Source: Paenibacillus pinistramenti (lineage in GTDB: Bacteria > Bacillota > Bacilli > Paenibacillales > Paenibacillaceae). Taken from it: a stretch of DNA of 64,000 nt. The stretch spans positions 124,001-188,000 of the forward strand of contig NZ_VAWG01000004.1 of assembly GCF_005869875.1 (NCBI RefSeq). The letters run 5' to 3'. Below the pieces are notes generated by a model that was given only the letters and a program-made list of their open reading frames with translations, was not told where the DNA came from and did not search any database. The position numbers and the translations under genes were made by a program. Below, in pieces: positions 18,657 to 28,054 of this stretch (within the stretch, counting starts at the first letter, position 1; the number at the start of each line of letters is the position of its first letter).

Positions 18657-19916
18657 ATGCCGCAGCAAAAATTCCAGTCAGCCAACATAAAGCCCCGTTA
18701 TTCCAAAGGAAAAATCTCGGTATTCGGGATTAACTCCGTCTACCCCCGGACGCCATGGATTGCAGCCTGGTGGTCGGCCTCTTTTCCAGGGTTCGGGCAC
18801 ATGTATATTGGCAAGTATCTGCATGGCTTTGTGCTGATTGTATGGGAACTCGTAGTAAATAACAAGGCCAACATTAATACGGCTATTGCCCTTTCCTTCC
18901 TCGGCAGGTTCGAGGAGGCCAAGGCGCAGCTGGATCAGGATTGGGCTCTGCTTTATGTGGCGGTATATATCTACAGCATCTGGGACAGCTACCGCTGTTC
19001 CGTTGAGGTCGTCAAGAGCCACGCCCTGTCCGAGATCGAAGACGCTCCTGTTTCGCCCTCAGATGTTAGTTTCTTTGAGATTGCTATCCTGGACAAGAAG
19101 CATCCCTGGCTCGGGATGGTCTGGTCGGTTTTATCCCCCGGTTTGGGCCAGATGTACGGCGGCAGTATGATTGTCGGCACCTTCATTTTGGCCTGGTGGA
19201 TCTTTGTCTGCTATAAGGCCGTGGCCATCCGTTCCTGGCTGTATTCGTTCCTCGGCGATTTCAGCGGCGCAGCTGCAATTGTGAACTGGCAGTGGTTCTT
19301 GTTCCTGCCTTCGATGTTCGCCTTCGCCATTTATCAGGCTTATACATCGGTGAATGAAAACAACACGTTATTCGACATTGAGCAAGTACGATACCTTAGA
19401 GTGAGGGCTGAGAATTTGAAACAGCTGCATACCATTGATGACGGAACCGTACAAATTATCGCTACATTCGAACATTCTCCCTTCGTGGAGATCGCGATTC
19501 ATGAGTTTGAGAGACTGGGAGTTCCGCCAGAGCAGATCGTGGCACTGCCCCTGGAGAATCTGGAATCGCAGGTGCAGGTTATTGACTCTATTCAAAGGGT
19601 AGATGGAAGGAGCGTCCTGGACGGGGCGATGATGAGTGCGACGGTCTTTGCCGTACTGGGCGCGATCTATGGGTTTGTCCTGTACTGGGGGCCTATTATT
19701 TGGGGGCTTCTCGGTTTAACCGGAGGATTCTTCCTGGGCCTGGCCATCGAATTAGCGGTGAATAAGAAGAAGCTGAAGAAGTATACCGGCAAAAAGAGCG
19801 AGGTGGTTATCGAAGTAACCTGTGACACCTCTTTGCAGAAACAGCTGATTAACGTACTCAGAACGCGCAAAGCGCTGGGATTCGTGGTCAAGCCGCTGCC
19901 GGCCGGCAGACAATAG
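18657..19916 (+). CDS. Membrane protein with two TM2-like repeats and a soluble C-terminal part
   Basis: 419 residues, ATG after AGGAGAAG. Two related membrane modules are evident: WWSASFPGFGHMYIGKYLHG (about residues 38-57) and VWSVLSPGLGQMYGGSMIVG (about 156-175). Each has the P-G-x-G-x-x-Y-x-G signature of TM2-type domains and is followed by aromatic membrane helices. A cytoplasmic segment follows with IATFEHSPFVEIAIHEFERLGVPPEQIVALPLE, like an internal general-stress or ACT-type fold, then two membrane helices with small residues (GLLGLTGGFFLGLAIELAV) and a basic tail. I do not recognise the full protein. No operon partner. Confidence 0.75.
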   Translation: MPQQKFQSANIKPRYSKGKISVFGINSVYPRTPWIAAWWSASFPGFGHMYIGKYLHGFVLIVWELVVNNKANINTAIALSFLGRFEEAKAQLDQDWALLYVAVYIYSIWDSYRCSVEVVKSHALSEIEDAPVSPSDVSFFEIAILDKKHPWLGMVWSVLSPGLGQMYGGSMIVGTFILAWWIFVCYKAVAIRSWLYSFLGDFSGAAAIVNWQWFLFLPSMFAFAIYQAYTSVNENNTLFDIEQVRYLRVRAENLKQLHTIDDGTVQIIATFEHSPFVEIAIHEFERLGVPPEQIVALPLENLESQVQVIDSIQRVDGRSVLDGAMMSATVFAVLGAIYGFVLYWGPIIWGLLGLTGGFFLGLAIELAVNKKKLKKYTGKKSEVVIEVTCDTSLQKQLINVLRTRKALGFVVKPLPAGRQ

Positions 19917-19990
19917 ACGGCACGGACAGCCGGCAGACAGCCATTTGATATAGCTAATAGTTATAGCCAGCTATTACTCATTCGTAGAAC

Positions 19991-20016
19991 CTATAGCCAG
20001 CGGGGTGTGCTATAGT
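19991..20016 (+). promoter_or_regulatory. Inverted repeat overlapping an extended -10 promoter of the MetE-C-like gene
   Basis: CTATAGC (19991-19997) and GCTATAG (20009-20015), 11-bp spacer, form a perfect interrupted palindrome. Its right arm overlaps TGCTATAGT, an extended -10 box (TATAGT 20011-20016). A related half-site TTATAGCCAGC lies upstream at 19961. The T-N11-A-like layout suggests a LysR-type or similar regulator site; no SAM riboswitch is present. Confidence 0.6.
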
Positions 20017-20047
20017 AACTGTAAATATTTTACGAGGAGATAAACGA

Positions 20048-21187
20048 ATGAGCATCCAAACCGAACCTAGAAAGAGAACCGTTACCCCATTCCGTTATGA
20101 TATCGTTGGCAGCTTCCTGCGTCCGTCTGTGCTGAAAGAAGCGAGAGCCAAATTCCAAAGCGGCGAAATTTCGGCCGAGCAGCTGAAGGAAGTTGAAGAT
20201 GCCGAGATCGTTAAGCTTGTGCAGAAGCAGAAAGAAGCTGGCCTTCAGGCTGTAACCGACGGCGAATTCCGCCGCTCCTGGTGGCATCTGGACTTCTTCT
20301 GGGGATTTGACGGTGTTGAGCGGACTATCATTGATCAGGGCTACCAGTTTAATGGAGCCCAGTCCAGACCGGAAACCGCCCGCCTCACCGGAACAATCAG
20401 CTTTAGCAGCCACCCTTTTGTAGCGCATTATGCCTTTCTGAAGAGCGCTGCAGGCGAAGACGCTGCTGCGCGTCAATCGGTTCCTGCGGCCGCCCAGTTC
20501 CTGTTTGAGCTGGACCGGGCAGAGAATCAGGAGAGCACGAAGCAGTTCTACCCGGACCGGGCTGAGCTTCTGGCCGATATTGCCCAAGCGTACAAAGCAG
20601 CCATTCGTGCTTTCTATGAAGCAGGCTGCCGCAGCCTTCAATTCGACGACTGCACATGGGGAGCACTGTGCGACAAACAGTTCATGGAGCTCATGGAGCA
20701 GGTCGGCGTCAATGTATCCGAGTACGCGGCTGAATTGGCGAAGCTGAACGCAGAGGTCGTATCCGATCTGCCGGATGATCTTGTAGTAACGACACATGTC
20801 TGCCGCGGCAACTATGTTTCGACTTATGCCGGCGTGGGCGGCGGCTATGAGCCGATCGCAGAGACGCTGCTCAGCATCGACAACTACTCCGGCTTCTATC
20901 TGGAATTTGATACAGACCGTGCCGGCGATTTCAAGCCGCTCCGCTTCCTGAAGGACAACCAGCAGGTTGTGCTCGGCTTGTTCTCCTCCAAGTTCGGCGA
21001 GCTTGAGAGCAAGGAGAACATTCTGAAGCGCATTGAAGAAGCGCAGCAGTACGTCGATCTGAACCGGATCTGCCTGAGCCCGCAGTGCGGCTTTGCCTCC
21101 ACCGAGGAAGGCAACCACCTGACCGAGGAGCAGCAGTGGCGCAAGATTGCTTTTATTAAAGAAATTGCCGATGAAATCTGGAAATAG
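20048..21187 (+). CDS. MetE C-terminal-domain-like methionine synthase family protein (YxjG/YxjH type)
   Basis: 379 residues, the size of the stand-alone cobalamin-independent methyltransferase proteins that lack the N-terminal half of MetE. Zinc ligands are visible in HVCRGNY (His, Cys) and LSPQCGFAS (Cys), with a glutamate in LEFDTDRAG. The N-terminus has VTDGEFRRSWWHLDFFWGFDG, typical of YxjG/YxjH. In Bacillus subtilis these relatives are tied to methionine salvage. The methyl donor here is unknown. Ends with a terminator at 21198. Confidence 0.9.
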   Translation: MSIQTEPRKRTVTPFRYDIVGSFLRPSVLKEARAKFQSGEISAEQLKEVEDAEIVKLVQKQKEAGLQAVTDGEFRRSWWHLDFFWGFDGVERTIIDQGYQFNGAQSRPETARLTGTISFSSHPFVAHYAFLKSAAGEDAAARQSVPAAAQFLFELDRAENQESTKQFYPDRAELLADIAQAYKAAIRAFYEAGCRSLQFDDCTWGALCDKQFMELMEQVGVNVSEYAAELAKLNAEVVSDLPDDLVVTTHVCRGNYVSTYAGVGGGYEPIAETLLSIDNYSGFYLEFDTDRAGDFKPLRFLKDNQQVVLGLFSSKFGELESKENILKRIEEAQQYVDLNRICLSPQCGFASTEEGNHLTEEQQWRKIAFIKEIADEIWK

Positions 21188-21197
21188 TTTATGAACT

Positions 21198-21235
21198 AGC
21201 CTGCCTGCGGACATGTCTGCATGGCGGGCTTTTTG
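21198..21235 (+). terminator. Terminator after the MetE-C-like gene
   Basis: Stem AGCCTGCC (21198-21205) with GGCGGGCT (21223-21230), one wobble pair, followed by a five-T run. Confidence 0.8.
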
Positions 21236-21264
21236 CATCTGCCGGCACCCTCTGACTCACCTTT

Positions 21265-21325
21265 TGTCTGCGTCCTCTGTCTGCGTCTTCTGTCTGCATC
21301 TTCTGTCTGCATCTTCTGTCTGTCC
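21265..21325. repeat. 13-bp tandem repeat, four copies plus partial
   Basis: Units TGTCTGCGTCCTC, TGTCTGCGTCTTC and two TGTCTGCATCTTC at 21265, 21278, 21291 and 21304, then a partial TGTCTGTCC. The tract lies between the terminator and the phytase promoter region. Spacer-less and short, so not a CRISPR array. Confidence 0.92.
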
Positions 21326-21410
21326 TTGGGGGAGGCCCATTTTACACAAAGCCTGTTTCTGCTTAATAGGCTGTTTACATCCATTTTATATAGTCATAGG
21401 CAATGACTAA

Positions 21411-22868
<1,458 letters not shown>

Positions 22869-22901
22869 CGGCTGCCGTCCCTGTTTTTGATCATGATAGC
22901 C

Positions 22902-22940
22902 AGAGTACCGGGGGGATGTTCCTCTGGTACTCTTTCTTTT
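22902..22940 (+). terminator. Terminator after the phytase gene
   Basis: Stem AGAGTACC (22902-22909) with GGTACTCT (22926-22933), then TTCTTTTTC. Confidence 0.85.
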
Positions 22941-23073
22941 TCAAGTAAAAGACCAGTGATATTGTAAATTTTTGAAAAATAATGATGATTCTTGTCGAGT
23001 ATTGCTTTATAATGATGCTGGAAAATCTCTGTCTGGAAACGAGTACAAATCATAATAAAAGCGAGCTGAACAC

Positions 23074-24123
23074 ATGGTCGGGTTATCCATTATTATTCCT
23101 GTTTACAACGTTGAGGATTATATTAGCAAATGTCTGGATTCGATCTTGGACCAAACCTACACGGATTATGAAATATTGCTGATTGATGACGGCTCCAAGG
23201 ATAACAGTCTCAATATCTGCAAGGAGTATGAGCAGCAGGACAGCCGGATCAGGGTTTTTCAGCAGCCCAACAAAGGCCCGTCCGCTGCCCGCAACCTTGG
23301 AATCAGCCATGCGAAGGGGACTTACCTGGCTTTTATTGATTCTGATGATTATATCAAGCCGGACATGTTCTCGGAATTAATGGGATGGATGCACGATACT
23401 CAAACCGATCTTGTGATCAGCCCGATGACGGTGGAGTATTTATACTTTAAGAACAGAAAAATGCTGCTGCCCACGCTCGAGTACGATGGGAAGATTAACA
23501 TTTCCCCGGAGGATGCCGCCAAGGTGGTCTCTTTATTTGAAACGGCCATGATTAACAGCCCTTGTGCGCGTCTTTATAAGACGGACATTATTAAGACAAA
23601 CCGGATTCTGATGCCGGATGGAATTGATTATTCGGAAGACCTCATGTTTAATATCGAATATTTAAAGTACTGCAGGTCCATCTTCCTTATGAATAAATCC
23701 TATTATTTCTATACGAAGAAGAAGCAAGGCTCGATCACGACAAGCTACCGGCACCAGCAGTTCCATTCCTTTAACCTGGCTCATGATAAAGCCCTCGAAT
23801 ATCTGCACGGGATCCTGGGTATAAGCGGAGAGCTTGAGAACAAAGCCTATTACATCTTCATTCCGAATATCATCATCAGCTTTATCAACTTGTTCTATAA
23901 AGACTGCCCGATGAGCCGCTCGGAGAAAATGGCCTATATTCACAGCATTCTTCGTGACCAAAGGGTAAGGGAAAAGATCGACAAGGCCTACAAGCCGGGC
24001 CTGCTCCCCAAAGTTTACAAACGGCTGTTAACCACAAAGCGTACATCGTTCGTCTACTATGCTTGCAAGCTTTACCGGTATTATAAAATCTCCTTCCAGG
24101 ATCTGAGCAGGAGAACAACTTGA
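23074..24123 (+). CDS. Family 2 glycosyltransferase
   Basis: 349 residues. The GT2 (GT-A) core is clear: LSIIIPVYNVEDYISKCLDS, LLIDDGSKDNS, GPSAARNLGISHAKGTYLAF and the metal-binding IDSDDYIKPD. The C-terminal half (FYTKKKQGSITTSYRH and a basic tail) suggests membrane association at the inner face. First gene of a six-gene glycan operon; its TGA overlaps the next start (TTGA). The ribosome site is weak (AAAGCGAG), which may limit expression of the operon's first step. Sugar specificity cannot be read. Confidence 0.9.
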   Translation: MVGLSIIIPVYNVEDYISKCLDSILDQTYTDYEILLIDDGSKDNSLNICKEYEQQDSRIRVFQQPNKGPSAARNLGISHAKGTYLAFIDSDDYIKPDMFSELMGWMHDTQTDLVISPMTVEYLYFKNRKMLLPTLEYDGKINISPEDAAKVVSLFETAMINSPCARLYKTDIIKTNRILMPDGIDYSEDLMFNIEYLKYCRSIFLMNKSYYFYTKKKQGSITTSYRHQQFHSFNLAHDKALEYLHGILGISGELENKAYYIFIPNIIISFINLFYKDCPMSRSEKMAYIHSILRDQRVREKIDKAYKPGLLPKVYKRLLTTKRTSFVYYACKLYRYYKISFQDLSRRTT

Positions 24124-25277
24124 GGACGATTAATTGGATTGGCTATGACGAACAGACCGGCTACGGAAATGCCTCAGCGGGCTTAATAAAGGCACTGCAG
24201 GAAGAAGGGGTCAGCGTTGAGCAGACCCTGATCAAGCGCGGGAATCCCGGCAATGGCGGGAAGCTGGTGAGCGATGAGTCCTCCGGGGCACACTCGAAGG
24301 CAGAGGCCGTGGTCATCCATACCGTTCCCGAGTATTATCCCTACTGGGTGAAGAGAAGAAGGGCAGCCCTTCCGCACGCGCCGATATGGGGCTATACCGC
24401 CTGGGAGACGGACAGGATTCCTTCCCACTGGACAGGCCTTCTGAACAGTATGGACGGGATCTTTGTGCCCAGCCGCTGGAACCGGGAAGTCCTGCTGGCC
24501 TGCGGAGTTCAGGTCCCCGTGGCCGTCCTTCCGCATGTCTCGGAGTTCCAGGGGCAGAAGCCCGAGGTGGCTCCGAGCCGGCCTTTGGCGGCGGCTCTCG
24601 AACAAGCCGAGGGGGATTTCCTCTTCTACTGCATCAATATGTGGAACGAGAGAAAGAATATCCCGCTGCTCATTCAGGCCTTTCTGGAGGAGTTTGGGCA
24701 GGAGGAGAAGGTCTCTCTTCTGCTGAAGACAGACCGGTCGGACTGGTCGGTCTATCGGCGGAATTGGCGGAGGCTCTATCTGAAGCCGTCCTTCGGGTCA
24801 AGCAGGAAGAGCTTTAAGGAGCTGACTCAGCACCATCCGAACCGCAGCAGGGTGATTCACCTCACGAGTCCGCTGCCGGCAGCAGACCTGGCATGGATTC
24901 ACCAGAAGGGGGATTGTTTTATCTCCTGCACCCGCGGGGAAGGCTGGGGGATGGGAGCCTATGAGGCCGCCTGGTACGGCAACGCGGTTGCCATGACCTC
25001 GTACGGCGGACAGCTGGATTATCTGTCTCCGGATGATGCTTATCTGATGCCTTATACGCTAAAGGCCGTGGAAACCGCCTATGGAGGGGCTTCTTATGCC
25101 CGGGAGCAGAGATGGGCCGATGTGGACATCCGTGAGGTGAGGGCCGTATTGAGAGCGGTCTTTTCCAATCAGACGAAAGCCAGAGAGAGAGGAGCGCTGC
25201 TCCGGCAGAGGGTCTCCGGGACCTTCACGAATACAAGGATTGCCAATACATGTACCGAGGTACTTTTTCATGACTAA
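24120..25277 (+). CDS. Family 4-like glycosyltransferase (GT-B)
   Basis: 385 residues from a TTG that overlaps the previous stop by 4 nt, so translation is coupled. The N-terminal half (INWIGYDEQTGYGNASAGLIKAL, GYTAWETDRIP, VPSRWNREVLLACGV) and the C-terminal GEGWGMGAYEAAWYGNAVAMTSYGGQLDYL segment are the acceptor and donor domains of GT4-type enzymes; the E-x7-E motif is approximated by GEGWGMGAYEA. Next gene starts 8 nt before this stop (ATGACTAA). Confidence 0.85.
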   Translation: MRTINWIGYDEQTGYGNASAGLIKALQEEGVSVEQTLIKRGNPGNGGKLVSDESSGAHSKAEAVVIHTVPEYYPYWVKRRRAALPHAPIWGYTAWETDRIPSHWTGLLNSMDGIFVPSRWNREVLLACGVQVPVAVLPHVSEFQGQKPEVAPSRPLAAALEQAEGDFLFYCINMWNERKNIPLLIQAFLEEFGQEEKVSLLLKTDRSDWSVYRRNWRRLYLKPSFGSSRKSFKELTQHHPNRSRVIHLTSPLPAADLAWIHQKGDCFISCTRGEGWGMGAYEAAWYGNAVAMTSYGGQLDYLSPDDAYLMPYTLKAVETAYGGASYAREQRWADVDIREVRAVLRAVFSNQTKARERGALLRQRVSGTFTNTRIANTCTEVLFHD

Positions 25278-26199
25278 CATACCCAAAGTGTTCCACTTTG
25301 TCTTTGGCTTGAAGCCGCAGACCGAGCCCTTTCATCTGTCTCATTATATGGCTGTTAAATCGTGCATCGAGGTCAATCGGCCGGACAAGGTTTATTTCCA
25401 TTATGAGCACCTCCCTTACGGGAAGTGGTGGGACGAGATTAAAGGGTCGCTTACGCTGCATCCGATCGAGAAAGATCAGGCTATGGCTGCTTATCGCTAT
25501 AAGGATTCCTCCATTGAAAAATACCGCTACGCTCATTTGTCCGACATTTCAAGGCTTGAAATTCTGCTGGAATACGGCGGGGTCTACGCGGACATTGATA
25601 CGATTTTTGTAAAGCCTATCCCTGAGGAGCTGTATCAGCATGCCTGTGTGATGGGCAGAGAGAAAGTGGACGAGAGTGTCCCTGCAGCCAAGGAAGCCGG
25701 AGGCTCTTTGTGTAATGCCTTCATTATGGCGGAGAAAAATGCCCGGTTCATCCGGCTTTGGCTGGACCGTATCTTTGATGAATTCGACGGCTCGTGGAGC
25801 GCGCACTCGACCTTTCTTCCCTATCGGATCAGCCGGGAGTATCCGGAGACGATTCATGTTGAACCGGAGCGGTCCTTCTTCTATCTCGACTGGACGCGGG
25901 AGGGCATCCGCAGCTTGTTCAACAAGAAGGTGGAGCTTCCGGAAGACGTCTACAGTTTGCATTTGTGGAGCCATTTGTGGTGGGAGAAGGGGCGGATGGA
26001 CTTTACCTTTTTTCACGAGGGCCGCTTAACTCCGAATTTTATTAAGTACGGGAACTCTACCTACAGCGCTTTGGCCAAAAGCTTCCTGCCGGCTGATACG
26101 GAATGCAGCCAGGAGGCTTACCGGGCCGAAGCCCGTAAGGCATCCACAGAGAATATCAAGCTGTTTCTTGGCCGCTTGAAGGGGAAGCCGCATGCTTAA
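25270..26199 (+). CDS. GT32/capsule-type glycosyltransferase with DxD motif
   Basis: 309 residues from the ATG at 25270, which follows GAGG and overlaps the preceding stop by 8 nt; an in-frame ATG at 25240 lies inside the upstream gene. The IPKVFHFVFG opening and LSDISRLEILLEYGGVYADIDTIFVKPI contain the DxD motif (Asp-Ile-Asp) of the GT32/TcdA-TcdB-like sugar transferases that use nucleotide sugars with Mn2+. SLHLWSHLWW near the end is typical of this group. Third gene in the glycan operon; it overlaps the ABC gene by 8 nt (ATGCTTAA). Confidence 0.87.
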   Translation: MTNIPKVFHFVFGLKPQTEPFHLSHYMAVKSCIEVNRPDKVYFHYEHLPYGKWWDEIKGSLTLHPIEKDQAMAAYRYKDSSIEKYRYAHLSDISRLEILLEYGGVYADIDTIFVKPIPEELYQHACVMGREKVDESVPAAKEAGGSLCNAFIMAEKNARFIRLWLDRIFDEFDGSWSAHSTFLPYRISREYPETIHVEPERSFFYLDWTREGIRSLFNKKVELPEDVYSLHLWSHLWWEKGRMDFTFFHEGRLTPNFIKYGNSTYSALAKSFLPADTECSQEAYRAEARKASTENIKLFLGRLKGKPHA

Positions 26200-27988
26200 G
26201 AGGTTAAATTTGCAGAAGAAATTGCAGGCTCAAGTCGAACGCCTCCTGTATATTTACCGCGCTGCCCCTTCTGCCCTGAAAGGGAAGCTGCTCCTGGCCT
26301 TGTCCCTGACATGCGCTTTGCCGGTCGTGGACTTAATCATTGTCTATGTGATGTATGTGCTCATGATGTCGCTGCAGAACCAGAAGCTGACGATAGGGGG
26401 GCTGTCATTCGGGAATGATAGCCTCTTTCTTCTTATTATTTCTTTTATCGGCATTACGCTGATCCGGCAGGTGCTCGAATTCTTCTCGGTCAGGCAGTCC
26501 AGAACCTTCACCCAGCTGCTGTACCGGCAGTTCTCGGCGAAGCTGTTAAATATCTATTTAACGATGTCCTGGAGGACATTCTCGGAAGAGACCAAAGCGG
26601 TTAGAACGAAGCACCTCATCGCAACCTCCCTCGACAGCGCTTATTCTTACCAGGTCTTCTTTAACTTCATCAGCTCCGTTCTGAACTTGATCCTTCTAGC
26701 CGGAACCATGGTCATCATAGCGCCGAAGATTGTTCTCGGCGGGCTTCTGATCCTGGTGCTGTTTGGCCAGCTCACGAGCAGGTCGATGAAGCAGAAGATT
26801 AATCAGGCCGCACACGCCCATAATATACATGAGCAGAACTACTACAATAGGCTCAATGAAAGCTTGAATCTGTTCAGGGAAATGAGGATTTTCGGCGTAA
26901 GCCGGAAGATGGAGCAGAGAGCCATTGATGAACTGGAGCAGTTAAGCGAGGCCAAGGTCCGGCTGTCGGTGCTGCCCCATACGCCCAAAATCGCTTTGGA
27001 GTCTGTCTTTACTTTAGCGATCGGACTGGGCATCCTGTATGTCGTCTTTGCCGGCAGGACGGAGACACCGCAGCTTATTGCCAGCCTTGCCTCCTTCACG
27101 GTCATGTCCCGGAGAATCATTCCTTCGATGTCGCTCCTGCTGTCCTCCTATTCCGAGCTGGAAGGGACGTACAGCCAGTTAAGGATTCTGAATCAGGAGC
27201 TGTCCGGTGCCTCCGGGCCGGATGAGGCGGGGGCCGGTCAGGAGCAGAAGGGTCAGGAACGAATGGACCGGCAACGAATGGACCGGCAACAAATGGATCG
27301 GCAACGAATGGATCGGCAACGGACAAATCAGGGACGGGCGGATCAGGAGCAAAAGGCATTGCCGGGCTCTGTATTCGTAGAGCTGTCGGACATCTCTTTT
27401 GCCTATGAAGGCCACCAGGGGACGATTGAACATTTCTCCATGGCTGTCTCTGCTGGTGACCGCATCTCGATTTCCGGCGAATCCGGCCGGGGGAAGAGCA
27501 CCTTGATGATGATTCTTGCCGGATTCATCCGGCCGGTCGGTGGAGAGGTGAAGCGTTCACTGCTTGTGCTGCCCGAGCGTCAGGGAATTGCCTACGTGCC
27601 GCAGGAGACCGCGCTGCTGAGCGGAACGATTCTGGAGAATATCGTATTCGGGAATGAGCGTATAGAAGAGGAGCGGGTGACGAAGGTCATCTCCCTCGTG
27701 AGGCTTGACGAGCTGATTGCGAAGCTGCCGGACGGCCTCCACACGTATGCCGGCGATAACGGCGTGTTCCTCTCGGGCGGTCAAAGGCAGCGGATCGGCA
27801 TTGCGCGGGCGCTTTATCACCGGCCCAAGCTGCTCCTGCTGGATGAGGCCACCTCCGCGCTTGATGAGCAGACGGAACAGGAGGTCATGGCGAATATCAG
27901 CTCCTTCATGGAGGACGGCGCCGTGGTCTTCATTTCCCACCGGAAGGAAAATGCCAAGGCTCATGCCACAAAAGTCATAGAGCTATAG
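26192..27988 (+). CDS. ABC half-transporter (membrane plus ATPase), PglK/flippase-like
   Basis: 598 residues: about six membrane helices (residues about 25-320) fused to a nucleotide-binding domain (about 390-598). Walker A is GESGRGKST, the signature is LSGGQRQRIGIARAL, Walker B is LLLLDEATSALDE and the H-loop is FISHRKEN. The transmembrane part with YYNRLNESLNLFREMRIFGVSRKMEQRAI resembles lipid-linked oligosaccharide flippases such as PglK more than peptide exporters, and no peptidase C39 domain exists. Five glycosyltransferases surround it, supporting glycan export. The linker at residues about 357-376 consists of MDRQR-type repeats encoded by a 15-bp minisatellite. Confidence 0.85.
   Translation: MLKRLNLQKKLQAQVERLLYIYRAAPSALKGKLLLALSLTCALPVVDLIIVYVMYVLMMSLQNQKLTIGGLSFGNDSLFLLIISFIGITLIRQVLEFFSVRQSRTFTQLLYRQFSAKLLNIYLTMSWRTFSEETKAVRTKHLIATSLDSAYSYQVFFNFISSVLNLILLAGTMVIIAPKIVLGGLLILVLFGQLTSRSMKQKINQAAHAHNIHEQNYYNRLNESLNLFREMRIFGVSRKMEQRAIDELEQLSEAKVRLSVLPHTPKIALESVFTLAIGLGILYVVFAGRTETPQLIASLASFTVMSRRIIPSMSLLLSSYSELEGTYSQLRILNQELSGASGPDEAGAGQEQKGQERMDRQRMDRQQMDRQRMDRQRTNQGRADQEQKALPGSVFVELSDISFAYEGHQGTIEHFSMAVSAGDRISISGESGRGKSTLMMILAGFIRPVGGEVKRSLLVLPERQGIAYVPQETALLSGTILENIVFGNERIEEERVTKVISLVRLDELIAKLPDGLHTYAGDNGVFLSGGQRQRIGIARALYHRPKLLLLDEATSALDEQTEQEVMANISSFMEDGAVVFISHRKENAKAHATKVIEL
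27260..27319. repeat. 15-bp in-frame minisatellite in the ABC transporter linker
   Basis: Four tandem 15-bp units of the form CGAATGGACCGGCAA (27260, 27275, 27290, 27305) encode repeated Met-Asp-Arg-Gln-Arg/Gln. Being a multiple of three, copy changes alter linker length without a frameshift. Confidence 0.93.
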
Positions 27989-28022
27989 AAATATAGAAAT
28001 ATAGAGCTTTAGAAATATAGAG
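27979..28022. repeat. 8-bp AGAAATAT-type repeats between ABC and glycosyltransferase genes
   Basis: Copies of AGAAATAT and the variant AGAGCTTT run from the stop codon region of the ABC gene to the ribosome site of the next gene. Confidence 0.8.
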
Positions 28023-28054
28023 TCAAGACTATAGAGGAAAGCGGGGGGCACGGT

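Noticed and set aside
19917..20047. SAM (S-box) riboswitch before the MetE-C-like gene
   Set aside because: The leader is too short and lacks the S-box core sequences; a protein operator fits better.
20030..21238. A 402-codon minus-strand open frame opposite the MetE-C-like gene
   Set aside because: The plus-strand protein has zinc-site motifs; the antisense frame has none and no start signal.
21265..21325. Short CRISPR array
   Set aside because: Units are 13 bp, directly adjacent and without spacers; a simple tandem repeat.
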